Part shown: in pieces, positions 44,180 to 53,500 of the stretch
Numbering within the stretch: the first letter of the stretch is position 1
Layout: every line of letters starts with the position of its first letter
Assembly (NCBI GenBank): GCA_020160935.1
Contig: JAIUPL010000004.1
Location: 62,001-126,000, forward strand
Reading direction: 5' to 3'
DNA length: 64,000 nucleotides
DNA from: Bacteroidota bacterium
GTDB lineage: Bacteria; Bacteroidota; Bacteroidia; Chitinophagales; Saprospiraceae
Program-made: the position numbers and the translations under genes
Notes under the pieces: generated by a model
Databases searched by the model: none
Told to the model about the DNA's origin: nothing
The model's input: only the letters and a program-made list of their open reading frames with translations

Positions 44180-47100
44180 ATGCCACAATTCGCACACCTC
44201 CACTGCCATACCCAGTACTCGTTGCTCGACGGAGCGGCCAGTATTCCTTCGCTTTTTAAAAAAGCGGCTGCCGATGGTATGAAAGCCATTGCCATTACCG
44301 ACCACGGCAATATGTTCGGCGCGTTTCAGTTTGTGGCAGAAGCCGCCAAACACGAAGGGGTGAAACCTATTGTGGGCTGCGAATTTTATGTGGTGCAGGA
44401 TCGGCACCGGCGCAACTTCACCAAGGAAGACCGAGACAAACGCTACCACCAGTTGTTTCTGGCTAAAAACCCGGAAGGGTATAAAAACCTGGTAAAACTG
44501 TGTTCGCTCGGATACATAGAAGGATTGTACGGCAAATACCCGCGTATCGACAAGGAACTGATCCTGCAATACCACGAAGGCCTCATCGCTACCACCTGCT
44601 GTATCGGCGCCATGGTGCCCCAGGCCATTTTGAGGAAAGGCGAGGAGGAAGCAAAAAAAGAATTTGAATGGTGGCTCGATCTCTTTGGCGAAGACTACTA
44701 CATCGAAGTGCAGCGCCACCAGATGGCCGAACAGGACAAGGTGAACGAAGTGCTGCTGCGCTGGGCACAGGAGTACAATGTGAAAGTCATTTGTACCAAT
44801 GACTCCCACTACGTCGACCAGAAAGACTCCAATGCCCACGATATCCTGCTCTGCGTCAACACCGGCGAAAAACAGGCTACACCTGCCATACGCGAATTCG
44901 TGGAAGAAGGCACCGTGATGAAAGGCGGCCGTTTCGCTTTCTGGAACGACCAGTTTTATTTCAAAACGCAGGCTGAAATGGGCACCCTGTTCAAGGACGT
45001 TCCCTTCGCGCTCGACAACACAATGGAAATTGTGGACAAATGCGAGCACCTGAAACTAAAAAAGGACATCCTGCTGCCCAATTTCATCGTGCCGCAGGAA
45101 TTTCACAGCCAGGATGATTACCTGCGCCACCTCACTTTCGAAGGCGCCAAAAAACGTTACAAAGACCTCACGCCCGAGGTGGAAGACCGCCTCAACTTCG
45201 AACTCAATACCATCAAAACCATGGGTTTTGCCGGCTACTTCCTGATTGTAGCCGACTTCATCAACCATGGCAAAGACATCGGCGTGTTCATCGGTCCTGG
45301 CCGCGGATCGGCCGCAGGGTCGGCCGTTGCCTATTGCATCGGTATCACCAACATCGACCCGATCAAGTACCAGTTGCTGTTCGAACGTTTTCTCAACCCC
45401 GACCGCAAATCCATGCCCGATATCGATACCGACTTCGACGACGAGGGTCGGCAGCGCGTAATCGATTACGTGGTCGAAAAATACGGCAAACAGCAGGTAG
45501 CCCAAATTGTGACTTACGGCACCATGGCGGCCAAAATGTCAATCAAAGACGTGGCCCGCGTACTCGACCTGCCGCTTGACCAGGCCAATGCGCTCGCCAA
45601 ACTGGTACCTGAAAAACCCGGCATTTCGCTCAAACGGGTGCTTACCGCACCTCTGTCCGGTGAAAACTCCCTGGTCGAAAAGGAAAACCTCGTAAGCGAA
45701 GACATCGAAAACGCCAAACGGCTGCGCGAACACCTCGCCGCAGAAGACACACCCGAAGGCGCAGTCCTCAAGGAAGCCATGGTACTCGAAGGCTCGGTAC
45801 GTGGCACCGGCATCCATGCGGCCGGTATCATCATCGCACCGAAAGACCTGACGGAAATCATTCCCGTAGCCACTTCCAAGGAAACGGAACTGCTAATTAC
45901 ACAGTACGAGGGCTCTATCATTGAGGACGCCGGCGTTATCAAAATGGACTTTCTGGGCCTCAAAACGCTCACGATCATCCGCGACGCCCTGGCCCTCATC
46001 GAGCAAAACCACGGCGTAAAAATCGATATCGACTCCATCCCGCTCGACGATAAAAAAACCTACGAACTCTATCAACGCGGCGAAACCAACGGCACCTTCC
46101 AGTTTGAAAGTGCGGGTATGCAAAAATACCTGCGCGACCTCAAACCCGACAAGTTCGACGACCTGATCGCTATGAACGCACTGTACAGGCCAGGGCCGCT
46201 GGAGTATATTCCTGATTTTATTGCCCGCAAACACGGCAGACAGGCGGTGACGTACGACTTGCCGGATATGGAGGAGTATTTGAAGGATACGTTCGGAATT
46301 TGTGTAACGGGCGACACGCTGGTTTTTGATGCGATTTCAGGCGCCCGGGTGAGGATTGATCAATTGAAAGATCGGGTAGGTGATTTCTATGTCCAAGGAG
46401 TCGATGAAGCCCTGAATCCACGAAAAGGGAAACTAAGTTACTGGGTTTGTAATGGGGAAAAAGAGGTGTTTAAGGTAAAACTGAAAAATGGGTCTTCCGC
46501 CAAAATGACTTCCAACCATCGCGTTTTGACAGAAAATGGATGGCGCGAACTTGGGCAACTGAAGCCTGGTGATAGAATTGCCATACCCAGAAAATTGGAA
46601 GCAGAATCGCCCAAAGCATTCGATCGAAACAAACTACGCGTGCTGGCCTATTTGTTGGCTGACGGTTCGCTCACTTCTTGTGGCCCTACAGCAGACTTTA
46701 TATCAAAAGATCAGGTATTGATTGATGAGTATCAAAAGTGTCTCACTTCTTTTGAGCGAGTTCAATCCAGTATTTTGATGCAGGCAAGAGGTGTATCAAG
46801 AGTAATGGTAAAAGGAATTCATAAAACTCATTACCATGAACCGAACGCTCTTGTATCTGCTTTAAGGGAATGGGGGTTGAAGACAACTGCAGGAGGATGC
46901 TGGTCTGGCGATAAATTTGTTCCGGAGTTTGTGTTTGAATTGACGGACGAACTCATCGGCTTCTTCCTGGCTTCCTTGTGGGATTGCGACGGTCATGTGG
47001 GTGTGAAAATTTGCACATTCAAAACAATCTCTTCCAAACTGGCCAACGACGTTCAGACCTTACTCCTGCGCCTGGGTATCCACTCTACTACTTACGAAAC

Positions 47101-48988
47101 AACCTACTACAACCACAGAAGGAACGAGGAAATTACGGCCTTTCAGGTATCTGTTTACAACCTGAAATCATTTGCAGAAAAAGTAAGTCCTCATCTCGTT
47201 TTAAAGAAAATGTCGGGGCGAAGCGCTTTTCAGGAAGAGGCAACCGATAGTGTTTCACGTTCAATCTTCTTTGAGGAACTGGAAGCAGCGTGGACTGGTT
47301 CGCAACGATCTCTGATGCAAGCACATGGTCTGAGCCGTCAGCATTTTAACACTTTAAACAAGTCTCGATCTCGAATCGCCAGCCATGTAGTGGCTCCTTT
47401 GACCAACAGTCTCGTACTACCTCAAACCCAACAGAACCTGAATGTTCGTTGGGAGGAAATAAGCGAGATTACCCCTGCTGGTATAGAACATGTTTACGAT
47501 ATCACTGTAGATGATATACACAACTTTGTAGGCAATAATATCATCCTGCACAATTGTGTCTATCAGGAACAGATCATGTTGCTTTCCCAAAAACTCGCAG
47601 GCTTTTCCAAAGGAGATGCCGACGTGCTGCGCAAAGCCATGGGTAAGAAACAGAAGGCTGTGCTCGACAAAATGAAGAGCCAGTTTATTGAAGGTGGCAA
47701 GACCCGAAACCACCCCGAAAAAACCCTGGAAAAAGTGTGGACCGACTGGGAAGCCTTCGCTTCCTATGCCTTCAACAAATCGCACTCTACCTGCTACGCC
47801 TTCGTGGCCTATCAAACGGCATACCTGAAAGCGCACTACCCTTCGGAATACATGGCTGCTACGCTCACGCACTCGCAGTCCAATATCGATAAAATTACCT
47901 TCTTCCTCGAAGAGTGCAAGCGCATGGGCCTGCCGGTAAAAGGCCCCGATGTGAATGAATCGCAGATCAATTTTTCGGTCAATAAAAAAGGGGAAATCCG
48001 ATATGGTATGGGCGCCGTAAAAGGTGTGGGCGAGGCCGCCATGCAAACGATGATCGAAGAAAGAACCGCCAACGGCCCCTTCAGGGACATTTTCGATTTT
48101 ATGCGGCGCATCAACCTGCGCACCGTCAACAAACGGGTGATGGAAAGCCTGGTGTACGCCGGTGCATTCGATGGCATGGGGCTCTCGAGGGCTGCGTTTT
48201 TTGCAGAAACGGACAAGGACGTGCCTTTTGTAGAAAAACTGCTCAAATACGGTTCGGCGTTTCAGGGCGACAAAATCATGTCGGTCAATTCGCTGTTCGG
48301 TGACCTGTCCGATTCGGTGAGCATACCGGAGCCGGTCGTTCCAAAAGCAACCGATTGGGGGCTCATTTTCAAATTGCAGAAAGAAAAAGAGGTGGTCGGT
48401 ATTTACCTCAGCGGCCACCCGCTCGACGATTTTCGGTACGAATGGGAGCATTTCGCTTCGCCATTGGCCAATATCGACAACTTTAAAGGCCGCAAAGTGA
48501 ATGTGGCAGGTTTCGTGCTGAAAGCCGAACACCGGATCAGCCAGAAAGGCACCGGATGGGGCAAGTTCACCATCCAGGATTATACCGGCTCGCTGGAAAT
48601 CGTCATGTTTTCGGAATCGTACGCCAAGTTCAAAACCTTTTTTGAAGAGGGTACCAGCGTGTATGTAGAAGGCGAATACAAGCAACGCTACAATTCGGAT
48701 GAAATGGAATTCCGCGTGCAAAACGTGCGTCTGCTCGAAACCATCGGCGAAGAAAAAACCTCATCCATTACCCTGAAAATTCCCGTTGAAAAACTCTCCG
48801 CGGACCTGATCGACCGCATCGAAAAACTATGCCAGGCACACAAAGGCAAGCACCTGTTGCGCATGGAACTCATTGATTATCAAAACAAAGACAAAATGTC
48901 ATTCACCTCGCAAACCCGCAAGGTGACAGTAGGCAATGAGTTTATTGCAGCGCTGGAGGGGCTGGGTGTAGAGTGCGGGGTGAATTAA
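44180..48988 (+). CDS. dnaE: DNA polymerase III alpha subunit, intein-containing precursor
   Basis: A 1,602-residue precursor; removing the 418-residue intein (residues 708-1125) leaves 1,184 residues, the normal length. The PHP domain starts FAHLHCHTQYSLLDGA. The polymerase active-site aspartates lie in PDIDTDFDDEGRQRVIDYV (D414, D416, D418). Further blocks are ARVLDLPLDQANALAKLVPE, GLKTLTIIRDALALIE, ETNGTFQFESAGMQKYLRDL and DLIAMNALYRPGPLEYIPDF. The intein interrupts the conserved DTFGI/VYQEQIMLLSQKLAGFSKGDAD segment; the first residue after it is Cys. An OB-fold (KFTIQDYTGSLEIVMFSE) precedes the C-terminus. It is the replicative polymerase, so splicing is likely essential. Confidence 0.95.
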   Translation: MPQFAHLHCHTQYSLLDGAASIPSLFKKAAADGMKAIAITDHGNMFGAFQFVAEAAKHEGVKPIVGCEFYVVQDRHRRNFTKEDRDKRYHQLFLAKNPEGYKNLVKLCSLGYIEGLYGKYPRIDKELILQYHEGLIATTCCIGAMVPQAILRKGEEEAKKEFEWWLDLFGEDYYIEVQRHQMAEQDKVNEVLLRWAQEYNVKVICTNDSHYVDQKDSNAHDILLCVNTGEKQATPAIREFVEEGTVMKGGRFAFWNDQFYFKTQAEMGTLFKDVPFALDNTMEIVDKCEHLKLKKDILLPNFIVPQEFHSQDDYLRHLTFEGAKKRYKDLTPEVEDRLNFELNTIKTMGFAGYFLIVADFINHGKDIGVFIGPGRGSAAGSAVAYCIGITNIDPIKYQLLFERFLNPDRKSMPDIDTDFDDEGRQRVIDYVVEKYGKQQVAQIVTYGTMAAKMSIKDVARVLDLPLDQANALAKLVPEKPGISLKRVLTAPLSGENSLVEKENLVSEDIENAKRLREHLAAEDTPEGAVLKEAMVLEGSVRGTGIHAAGIIIAPKDLTEIIPVATSKETELLITQYEGSIIEDAGVIKMDFLGLKTLTIIRDALALIEQNHGVKIDIDSIPLDDKKTYELYQRGETNGTFQFESAGMQKYLRDLKPDKFDDLIAMNALYRPGPLEYIPDFIARKHGRQAVTYDLPDMEEYLKDTFGICVTGDTLVFDAISGARVRIDQLKDRVGDFYVQGVDEALNPRKGKLSYWVCNGEKEVFKVKLKNGSSAKMTSNHRVLTENGWRELGQLKPGDRIAIPRKLEAESPKAFDRNKLRVLAYLLADGSLTSCGPTADFISKDQVLIDEYQKCLTSFERVQSSILMQARGVSRVMVKGIHKTHYHEPNALVSALREWGLKTTAGGCWSGDKFVPEFVFELTDELIGFFLASLWDCDGHVGVKICTFKTISSKLANDVQTLLLRLGIHSTTYETTYYNHRRNEEITAFQVSVYNLKSFAEKVSPHLVLKKMSGRSAFQEEATDSVSRSIFFEELEAAWTGSQRSLMQAHGLSRQHFNTLNKSRSRIASHVVAPLTNSLVLPQTQQNLNVRWEEISEITPAGIEHVYDITVDDIHNFVGNNIILHNCVYQEQIMLLSQKLAGFSKGDADVLRKAMGKKQKAVLDKMKSQFIEGGKTRNHPEKTLEKVWTDWEAFASYAFNKSHSTCYAFVAYQTAYLKAHYPSEYMAATLTHSQSNIDKITFFLEECKRMGLPVKGPDVNESQINFSVNKKGEIRYGMGAVKGVGEAAMQTMIEERTANGPFRDIFDFMRRINLRTVNKRVMESLVYAGAFDGMGLSRAAFFAETDKDVPFVEKLLKYGSAFQGDKIMSVNSLFGDLSDSVSIPEPVVPKATDWGLIFKLQKEKEVVGIYLSGHPLDDFRYEWEHFASPLANIDNFKGRKVNVAGFVLKAEHRISQKGTGWGKFTIQDYTGSLEIVMFSESYAKFKTFFEEGTSVYVEGEYKQRYNSDEMEFRVQNVRLLETIGEEKTSSITLKIPVEKLSADLIDRIEKLCQAHKGKHLLRMELIDYQNKDKMSFTSQTRKVTVGNEFIAALEGLGVECGVN
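46301..47554 (+). mobile_element. DnaE intein with LAGLIDADG homing endonuclease domain
   Basis: 418 residues in frame within dnaE. Block A begins CVTGDTLVFDAISG; block B is SAKMTSNHRVLTENGWREL with the T-x-x-H motif. The endonuclease insert has two LAGLIDADG-type helices, LRVLAYLLADGSLTS and FFLASLWDCDGHVGVK. The C-terminal blocks are EHVYDITVDDIHNFV and NNIILHN, ending in the expected His-Asn, followed by Cys+1 (47555-47557). All splicing residues seem intact. Codon use is visibly more AT-rich than the flanking extein, which suggests recent horizontal arrival. The insertion site differs from that of the split cyanobacterial DnaE intein, which lies at the later Y/CFNKS position (here YAFNKSHS, uninterrupted). 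Confidence 0.95.
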
Positions 48989-48991
48989 GTT

Positions 48992-49035
48992 TAATGACTA
49001 TCCGCATATTGTACCCTGTCCATTTTTACTGTTGG
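48992..49035. repeat. Second copy of the taatgactatccgcatatt element
   Basis: 44 nt very similar to 10514-10556 (taatgactatccgcatatt, then tactgttgg at the end). Both copies sit just after the stop codon of a plus-strand gene. Here the central inverted repeat of the first copy has been lost. Confidence 0.75.
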
Positions 49036-49069
49036 AAAAACCTATACAGCGGCTAAAATTGCGAGATGT

Positions 49070-49216
49070 GCCAAGGGTTGTTCAGGTGGTGGTATGGGCT
49101 TTAGCCCGTCGGGAAAGCGCCTTTTAAGGCACTCTGGAAAAAACAATAAATTAAGCGCCATGAATGCGCTGTCCCGACGGGCTAAAGCCCATACCACCAC
49201 CTGAACAGCCCTTGGC
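49070..49216. repeat. 51-bp inverted repeat between dnaE and mnmG
   Basis: Arms 49070-49120 and 49166-49216 pair at 49 of 51 positions (gccaagggttgttcagg, then gggctttagcccgtcggga). The 45-nt centre contains a small gcgcc stem. It fills the convergent gap. Confidence 0.93.
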
Positions 49217-49269
49217 TGTTGTTGTGTTGGCCCACAGTTCAACAATGGGGTATATCATTTTAAGTTTTA

Positions 49270-51135
49270 TCAACGCCCCAAATGCACCAGCAACACACTC
49301 ACATCCGCCGGGTTTACCCCTGAAATGCGGCTGGCCTGCCCGATGGTACGCGGTTTTATTTTGGACAGTTTGTCGCGTGCTTCGATGCTCAGGCCGGTGA
49401 TCGATTTGTAGTCGAAATCGGCGTGCAGGTGCAGGTCTTCCAGCCGGGTCATTTTGGCCACCAGTTCTTCTTCTTTCTGGATATAACCGGCGTATTTCAT
49501 GTTGATTTCGGCCAGTTCCACAAATTCCTGGTCATAAGGCGACAGGAATTGGGCCAGTTCGGGCAGGTATTGCGCCATGCCCGGAATATCCACCTGCGGG
49601 CGCAGGAGGATGCTGTGCAGTTTTACTTTTTGCTGGATGGGGGCAGAATCGACGCTTTGCAGGTAGCCATTGAGTTCGTCGGGCGTCACGGAGGCATTTT
49701 TGAAAAACGCCTCGATTTCGGCGCTGGCCTGTGTTTTGGCGCGTACGCGATCCATGCGCACATCGGCGCCCATCACGCCTAGGCGATGTGCAAGAGGCGT
49801 CAGGCGCAGGTCGGCATTGTCCTGACGCAGGAGAATGCGGTATTCCGCACGGCTCGTAAACATGCGATACGGCTCCTGGGTACCTTTATTCACCAGGTCG
49901 TCAATGAGTACGCCAATATAGGCTTCCGAGCGTTTGAGCACCAGCGGCGCCTCTTCTTTCACGGCAAGTGCGGCGTTCATACCGGCCATCAGGCCCTGGC
50001 AGGCGGCTTCTTCGTAGCCGGTGGTGCCATTGATTTGTCCGGCAAAAAAGAGATTTTTCACCAGATTGGTTTCCAGCGTCGTCTGCAATTGGGTAGGCGG
50101 GAAATAATCGTACTCGATGGCGTATCCCGGCCGGAACATTTTTACATTTTCCAGCCCTGGAATGGCACGCAGGGCCTTGAACTGCACATCTTCGGGCAGC
50201 GACGAGGAGAAGCCATTGATGTAAATCTCTACGGTGTCCCAGCCTTCCGGTTCGATGAACAACTGGTGCCGGTCGCGGTCGGAAAAACGATCGATTTTAT
50301 CTTCGATACTCGGGCAATAACGCGGCCCGAGACCCTGGATGCGCCCGTTGAACATAGGCGACTTATCAAAACCCGTGCGCAGAATATCGTGCACTTTCTG
50401 GTTGGTGTAGGTGCTCCAGCAGCAAAGTTGTTTTTCGAGTTTCGGCGTATCGGTATAGGAAAATTTGCCGGGCGGATTGTCGCCATCCTGCCGCTCCATT
50501 TTCGAGTAGTCGAGCGAGCGGCCGTCGATGCGCGGAGGCGTGCCCGTTTTCATGCGGCCTGCCTCGAAGCCCAGTTCGATCAATTGTTCGGTGATGCCTT
50601 TGGCTGCACTTTCGCCTGCACGGCCGCCTCCAAACTGTTTTTCACCGATGTGTATGATGCCGTTGAGGAAAGTGCCATTGGTGAGGACCACGGCGTTGCT
50701 TTCAATTTCGAGACCCATGCCGGTAATGACACCGCCTACGCGCCCGTCTTTGACGATCAAGCCGCGCACCATTTCCTGCCAGAAGTCGATATTGGGATGT
50801 GCTTCCAGCATACTGCGCCATTTGGCTGCAAACCGCATGCGATCGCTTTGTGCACGCGGGCTCCACATGGCGGGGCCTTTGGAGAGGTTGAGCATGCGAA
50901 ATTGCACGGCGGTATGGTCGGTCACGATGCCGGAGTAGCCACCCAGGGCATCCACCTCGCGCACGATCTGGCCTTTTGCCACGCCGCCCATAGCAGGATT
51001 GCAACTCATCTGCGCGATGGTTTGCATATTCATCGTGGCCAGCAGGACTTTCGCCCCCAGGTTGGCCGCCGCCACCGCCGCTTCACAACCCGCGTGGCCG
51101 GCGCCTACTACTATGACATCGTATTTCGGAAACAT
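49270..51135 (-). CDS. mnmG: tRNA uridine-5-carboxymethylaminomethyl modification enzyme MnmG (GidA)
   Basis: 621 residues, the normal length. The FAD-binding motif is YDVIVVGAGHAGCEAAVAAANLG, followed by SCNPAMGGVAKGQIVREVDALGG, the signature GTFLNGIIHIGEKQFGGGR, the conserved Cys pair region and the C-terminal helical MnmE/tRNA-binding domain (EARDKLSKIKPRTIGQASRISG). With MnmE it modifies U34 of tRNAs in the cytoplasm. ATG 51135 gives the standard N-terminus (MFPKYDVIVV). A gtgttttg-type palindrome lies directly upstream. Confidence 0.96.
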   Translation of the reverse strand: MFPKYDVIVVGAGHAGCEAAVAAANLGAKVLLATMNMQTIAQMSCNPAMGGVAKGQIVREVDALGGYSGIVTDHTAVQFRMLNLSKGPAMWSPRAQSDRMRFAAKWRSMLEAHPNIDFWQEMVRGLIVKDGRVGGVITGMGLEIESNAVVLTNGTFLNGIIHIGEKQFGGGRAGESAAKGITEQLIELGFEAGRMKTGTPPRIDGRSLDYSKMERQDGDNPPGKFSYTDTPKLEKQLCCWSTYTNQKVHDILRTGFDKSPMFNGRIQGLGPRYCPSIEDKIDRFSDRDRHQLFIEPEGWDTVEIYINGFSSSLPEDVQFKALRAIPGLENVKMFRPGYAIEYDYFPPTQLQTTLETNLVKNLFFAGQINGTTGYEEAACQGLMAGMNAALAVKEEAPLVLKRSEAYIGVLIDDLVNKGTQEPYRMFTSRAEYRILLRQDNADLRLTPLAHRLGVMGADVRMDRVRAKTQASAEIEAFFKNASVTPDELNGYLQSVDSAPIQQKVKLHSILLRPQVDIPGMAQYLPELAQFLSPYDQEFVELAEINMKYAGYIQKEEELVAKMTRLEDLHLHADFDYKSITGLSIEARDKLSKIKPRTIGQASRISGVNPADVSVLLVHLGR

Positions 51136-51188
51136 GCTCGCTAAAACCTCTTTTTTGCTGAAAAAGTTGGCAAAGGTAAGGGATTTTT

Positions 51189-51372
51189 AAGTGTTTGGGT
51201 GTTTAAGTGTTTTGGTGTTTGGGTGTTTTGGTGTTTTAGTGTTTAAGTGTTTTTGTGGGCTTCGCTCTTGGTATTTGTGGTTTAAGGGTAAACTTTCCCT
51301 CATCCCCAAGAGCGAAGCCCACAAAAACACTTAAACACTAAAACACCAAAACACTTAAACACCAAAACACTT
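51189..51372. repeat. gtgttttg-type inverted repeat, copy 2
   Basis: The left arm (51189-51276) is tandem gtgtttgggtgtttaagtg units ending gggcttcgctcttggtattt. The right arm (about 51302-51372) is the complement, ccaagagcgaagcccacaaa then aacacttaaacac units. It spans the gap between the GH65 stop and the mnmG start, the same arrangement as the copy at 29945-30063. Confidence 0.92.
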
Positions 51373-51381
51373 ACCCCTCCC

Positions 51382-53412
51382 TCACTTCACCACAAACGTC
51401 TTTTTCTCCACCCCTATCCCTGTCATCGTGATCGATTTCCACTGTTTTGGTAGTTTGGTTTTCATCTGGGAAATTCCTTGCGGAGTAATATCGATGCCGC
51501 CGAAGCCCATCAAAGTAGCCTGCAAAAAGCCGCCGGCGCCGGTAGCAAAATACGGGTTGGTGCCGCCTGCCGTTTCAGCCAGCACACCGAATGGCGGCAC
51601 TTCATTGGGTTTGAAACTCTTCGTCCACAGGTCGTAGCCGCGCTCGGCATTACCGCCCCGCGCAGCCGATACAGCCAGCGCCGCATTACCCATGGCCGGG
51701 CCGTCTTTCGACATACGCGGCTCGTAATAATCAAGGTCTTTTTTGATCTGGGCAGGGTCGGTAATAACTTTCAAGGGATAGGCCAGCAGGTTCACGTCGG
51801 CCTGTTTGATGGTAACGCCGTCATAGGTGGCATTTTCGCGGGTGACACCGTCTGGGAATTTCAGGATGGGAATGTTTTCTGCCACCAGCATCCAGTCGGG
51901 GTTGGGCACGAGGCCGAGTTCTTTAGCCGCATCAGTAGCGTAAGCCAGCACCGTTTTGGCCATGCCGTTGGTGAAGGCATTGTTGTCGATATTTTCCTGC
52001 CACTCGTTGGCTCCGATGACGTTGTTGATGTCGTATCGGCCCGGGCCGTTGCGCTCCACGCGCGAAGCCCAAAAATCGGCGCCTTCTTTGAGCAGGGGCC
52101 AGCCGCGGGTGCGCAGCCATTCCTTGTCTTTGGTCACCAGATAGTATTGCCAGGCTGCCCAGCCCACACAGCCGGTGATGTGCTGCTGAAAAGGCCCGGT
52201 AAGTGCCCACACCGGCGTTTCTTCTTGTCCGGTGGTGGTACTTTCCCAGGGAAACATGGCGCCCTGGTAGCCATGCGAAAAGGCATTTTGTTTGGCCTCG
52301 TCGAGCATTTGATAGCGGAATTCGAGCAGTGAGCGGGCAATTTCAGGGTGCAGTACCAGCATGGGCGGGTACATCCAGAGTTCTGTGTCCCAAAATACGT
52401 GACCGTTGTAGCCAAGCCCCGAGAGTCCCATGGGCGACATACTCAGTGCCGTACCTTCCCGTGCAAAGGAATACAGGTGGTACATGGCTGAATGCACGGC
52501 GCGGGCGTCTTCAACCGGGCCATCGATGGTGATATCCGACGACCAGAGTTTGTCCCAATCCGCCGTGTGGCGGCGTAGCAGGCGTTCGCTGCGCTCCAGG
52601 GCGGCATAGATGGTAAGGCGTTCGGCCTCATTGTGGGCATCAGGCACATGGGCGCTGCTGATGACCGAACCAACTACGGCAAAACGATAGGTTTCGCCCG
52701 CTTTCAGTCGTTTGTTGAATTTCAACAGGTGCATATTGTAGTCCCAGTCTTCGTGGATCAGGTCAGGTTCGGCGCCGTGTTTTTCATCAAAAACAAAACT
52801 CGACGAAGCCGCCACGGTATATTTGCCGCTCGGGCTTTTGCCGACGGAGGTGAGCAGCGGTATGAGCACGTGCGGTCGGTCGATTTCGGAGTAATAATTG
52901 CGCACATCCTGCAGAATATCCGGCGCTTCGATGACGGATGCAGGCGTGATGGTGACGTCTTTTTTGGCTGTAATTTCCACCAGGCTGAGGGCGCAAAACG
53001 GCAGGTGCCGCAGTGCCATCACGCGGTGCGACACACTGACCTGATCACCCACATTAAAGGTGGTGGTCAGTTGGGCCTGGCGCATGTCGAGCGTTTGTTT
53101 GTAGTCGGAAATATCCTTGCGGCCGATGCGGCGCCCGTCGACATCGAGGTTCATATTCACGAAATTGAAGCCTTTGAGGATATTGCTAACCCGGCCGCGA
53201 CCGTAATTGTCGTAGGCACCGTTGAGCACTACGTCTTTCACGCGCATGGGCTCTGGCGAAGAAACGAGGCCGATCATGCCATTGGCAACGGTGATCCCGT
53301 AGTAATTGGCCGGGTCGATATGGTCGGCCACAATATGCCAGGCATCGTTCTGGGCATGTAATGTGGCCATACGGAGCATTATTCCGAGGAAAACAAGGTG
53401 TAATTTTTTCAT
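51382..53412 (-). CDS. Exported glycoside hydrolase family 65 protein
   Basis: 676 residues with a signal peptide (ends RMATLHA). The N-terminal super-beta-sandwich (ANGMIGLVSSPEPMRVKDVV) is followed by an (alpha/alpha)6 barrel with the MYPPMLVLHPEIARSLLEFR, GAMFPWESTTTGQEETP and IGANEWQENIDNNAFTNGMAK segments. The last corresponds to the GH65 general-acid region (E470 in NEWQEN). GH65 includes disaccharide phosphorylases and hydrolases such as trehalases and the kojibiose hydrolases reported from Bacteroidota. Export makes a hydrolase more likely than a phosphorylase; linkage specificity is not visible. It is divergent from a sugar-kinase-like gene 88 nt away. Confidence 0.88.
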   Translation of the reverse strand: MKKLHLVFLGIMLRMATLHAQNDAWHIVADHIDPANYYGITVANGMIGLVSSPEPMRVKDVVLNGAYDNYGRGRVSNILKGFNFVNMNLDVDGRRIGRKDISDYKQTLDMRQAQLTTTFNVGDQVSVSHRVMALRHLPFCALSLVEITAKKDVTITPASVIEAPDILQDVRNYYSEIDRPHVLIPLLTSVGKSPSGKYTVAASSSFVFDEKHGAEPDLIHEDWDYNMHLLKFNKRLKAGETYRFAVVGSVISSAHVPDAHNEAERLTIYAALERSERLLRRHTADWDKLWSSDITIDGPVEDARAVHSAMYHLYSFAREGTALSMSPMGLSGLGYNGHVFWDTELWMYPPMLVLHPEIARSLLEFRYQMLDEAKQNAFSHGYQGAMFPWESTTTGQEETPVWALTGPFQQHITGCVGWAAWQYYLVTKDKEWLRTRGWPLLKEGADFWASRVERNGPGRYDINNVIGANEWQENIDNNAFTNGMAKTVLAYATDAAKELGLVPNPDWMLVAENIPILKFPDGVTRENATYDGVTIKQADVNLLAYPLKVITDPAQIKKDLDYYEPRMSKDGPAMGNAALAVSAARGGNAERGYDLWTKSFKPNEVPPFGVLAETAGGTNPYFATGAGGFLQATLMGFGGIDITPQGISQMKTKLPKQWKSITMTGIGVEKKTFVVK

Positions 53413-53500
53413 GGTTTAATCATATTTAGCGGAGGAAATGTAAGGAGTTCTGCCATCCTGTTTCATTCGGAATTTAATTTCATGTATTTCTAAGCACAGC

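Noticed and set aside
44180-48988. Two separate genes or a frameshift in dnaE
   Set aside because: The frame is continuous and the extra 418 residues have all intein blocks, so this is an in-frame intein and not a disruption.
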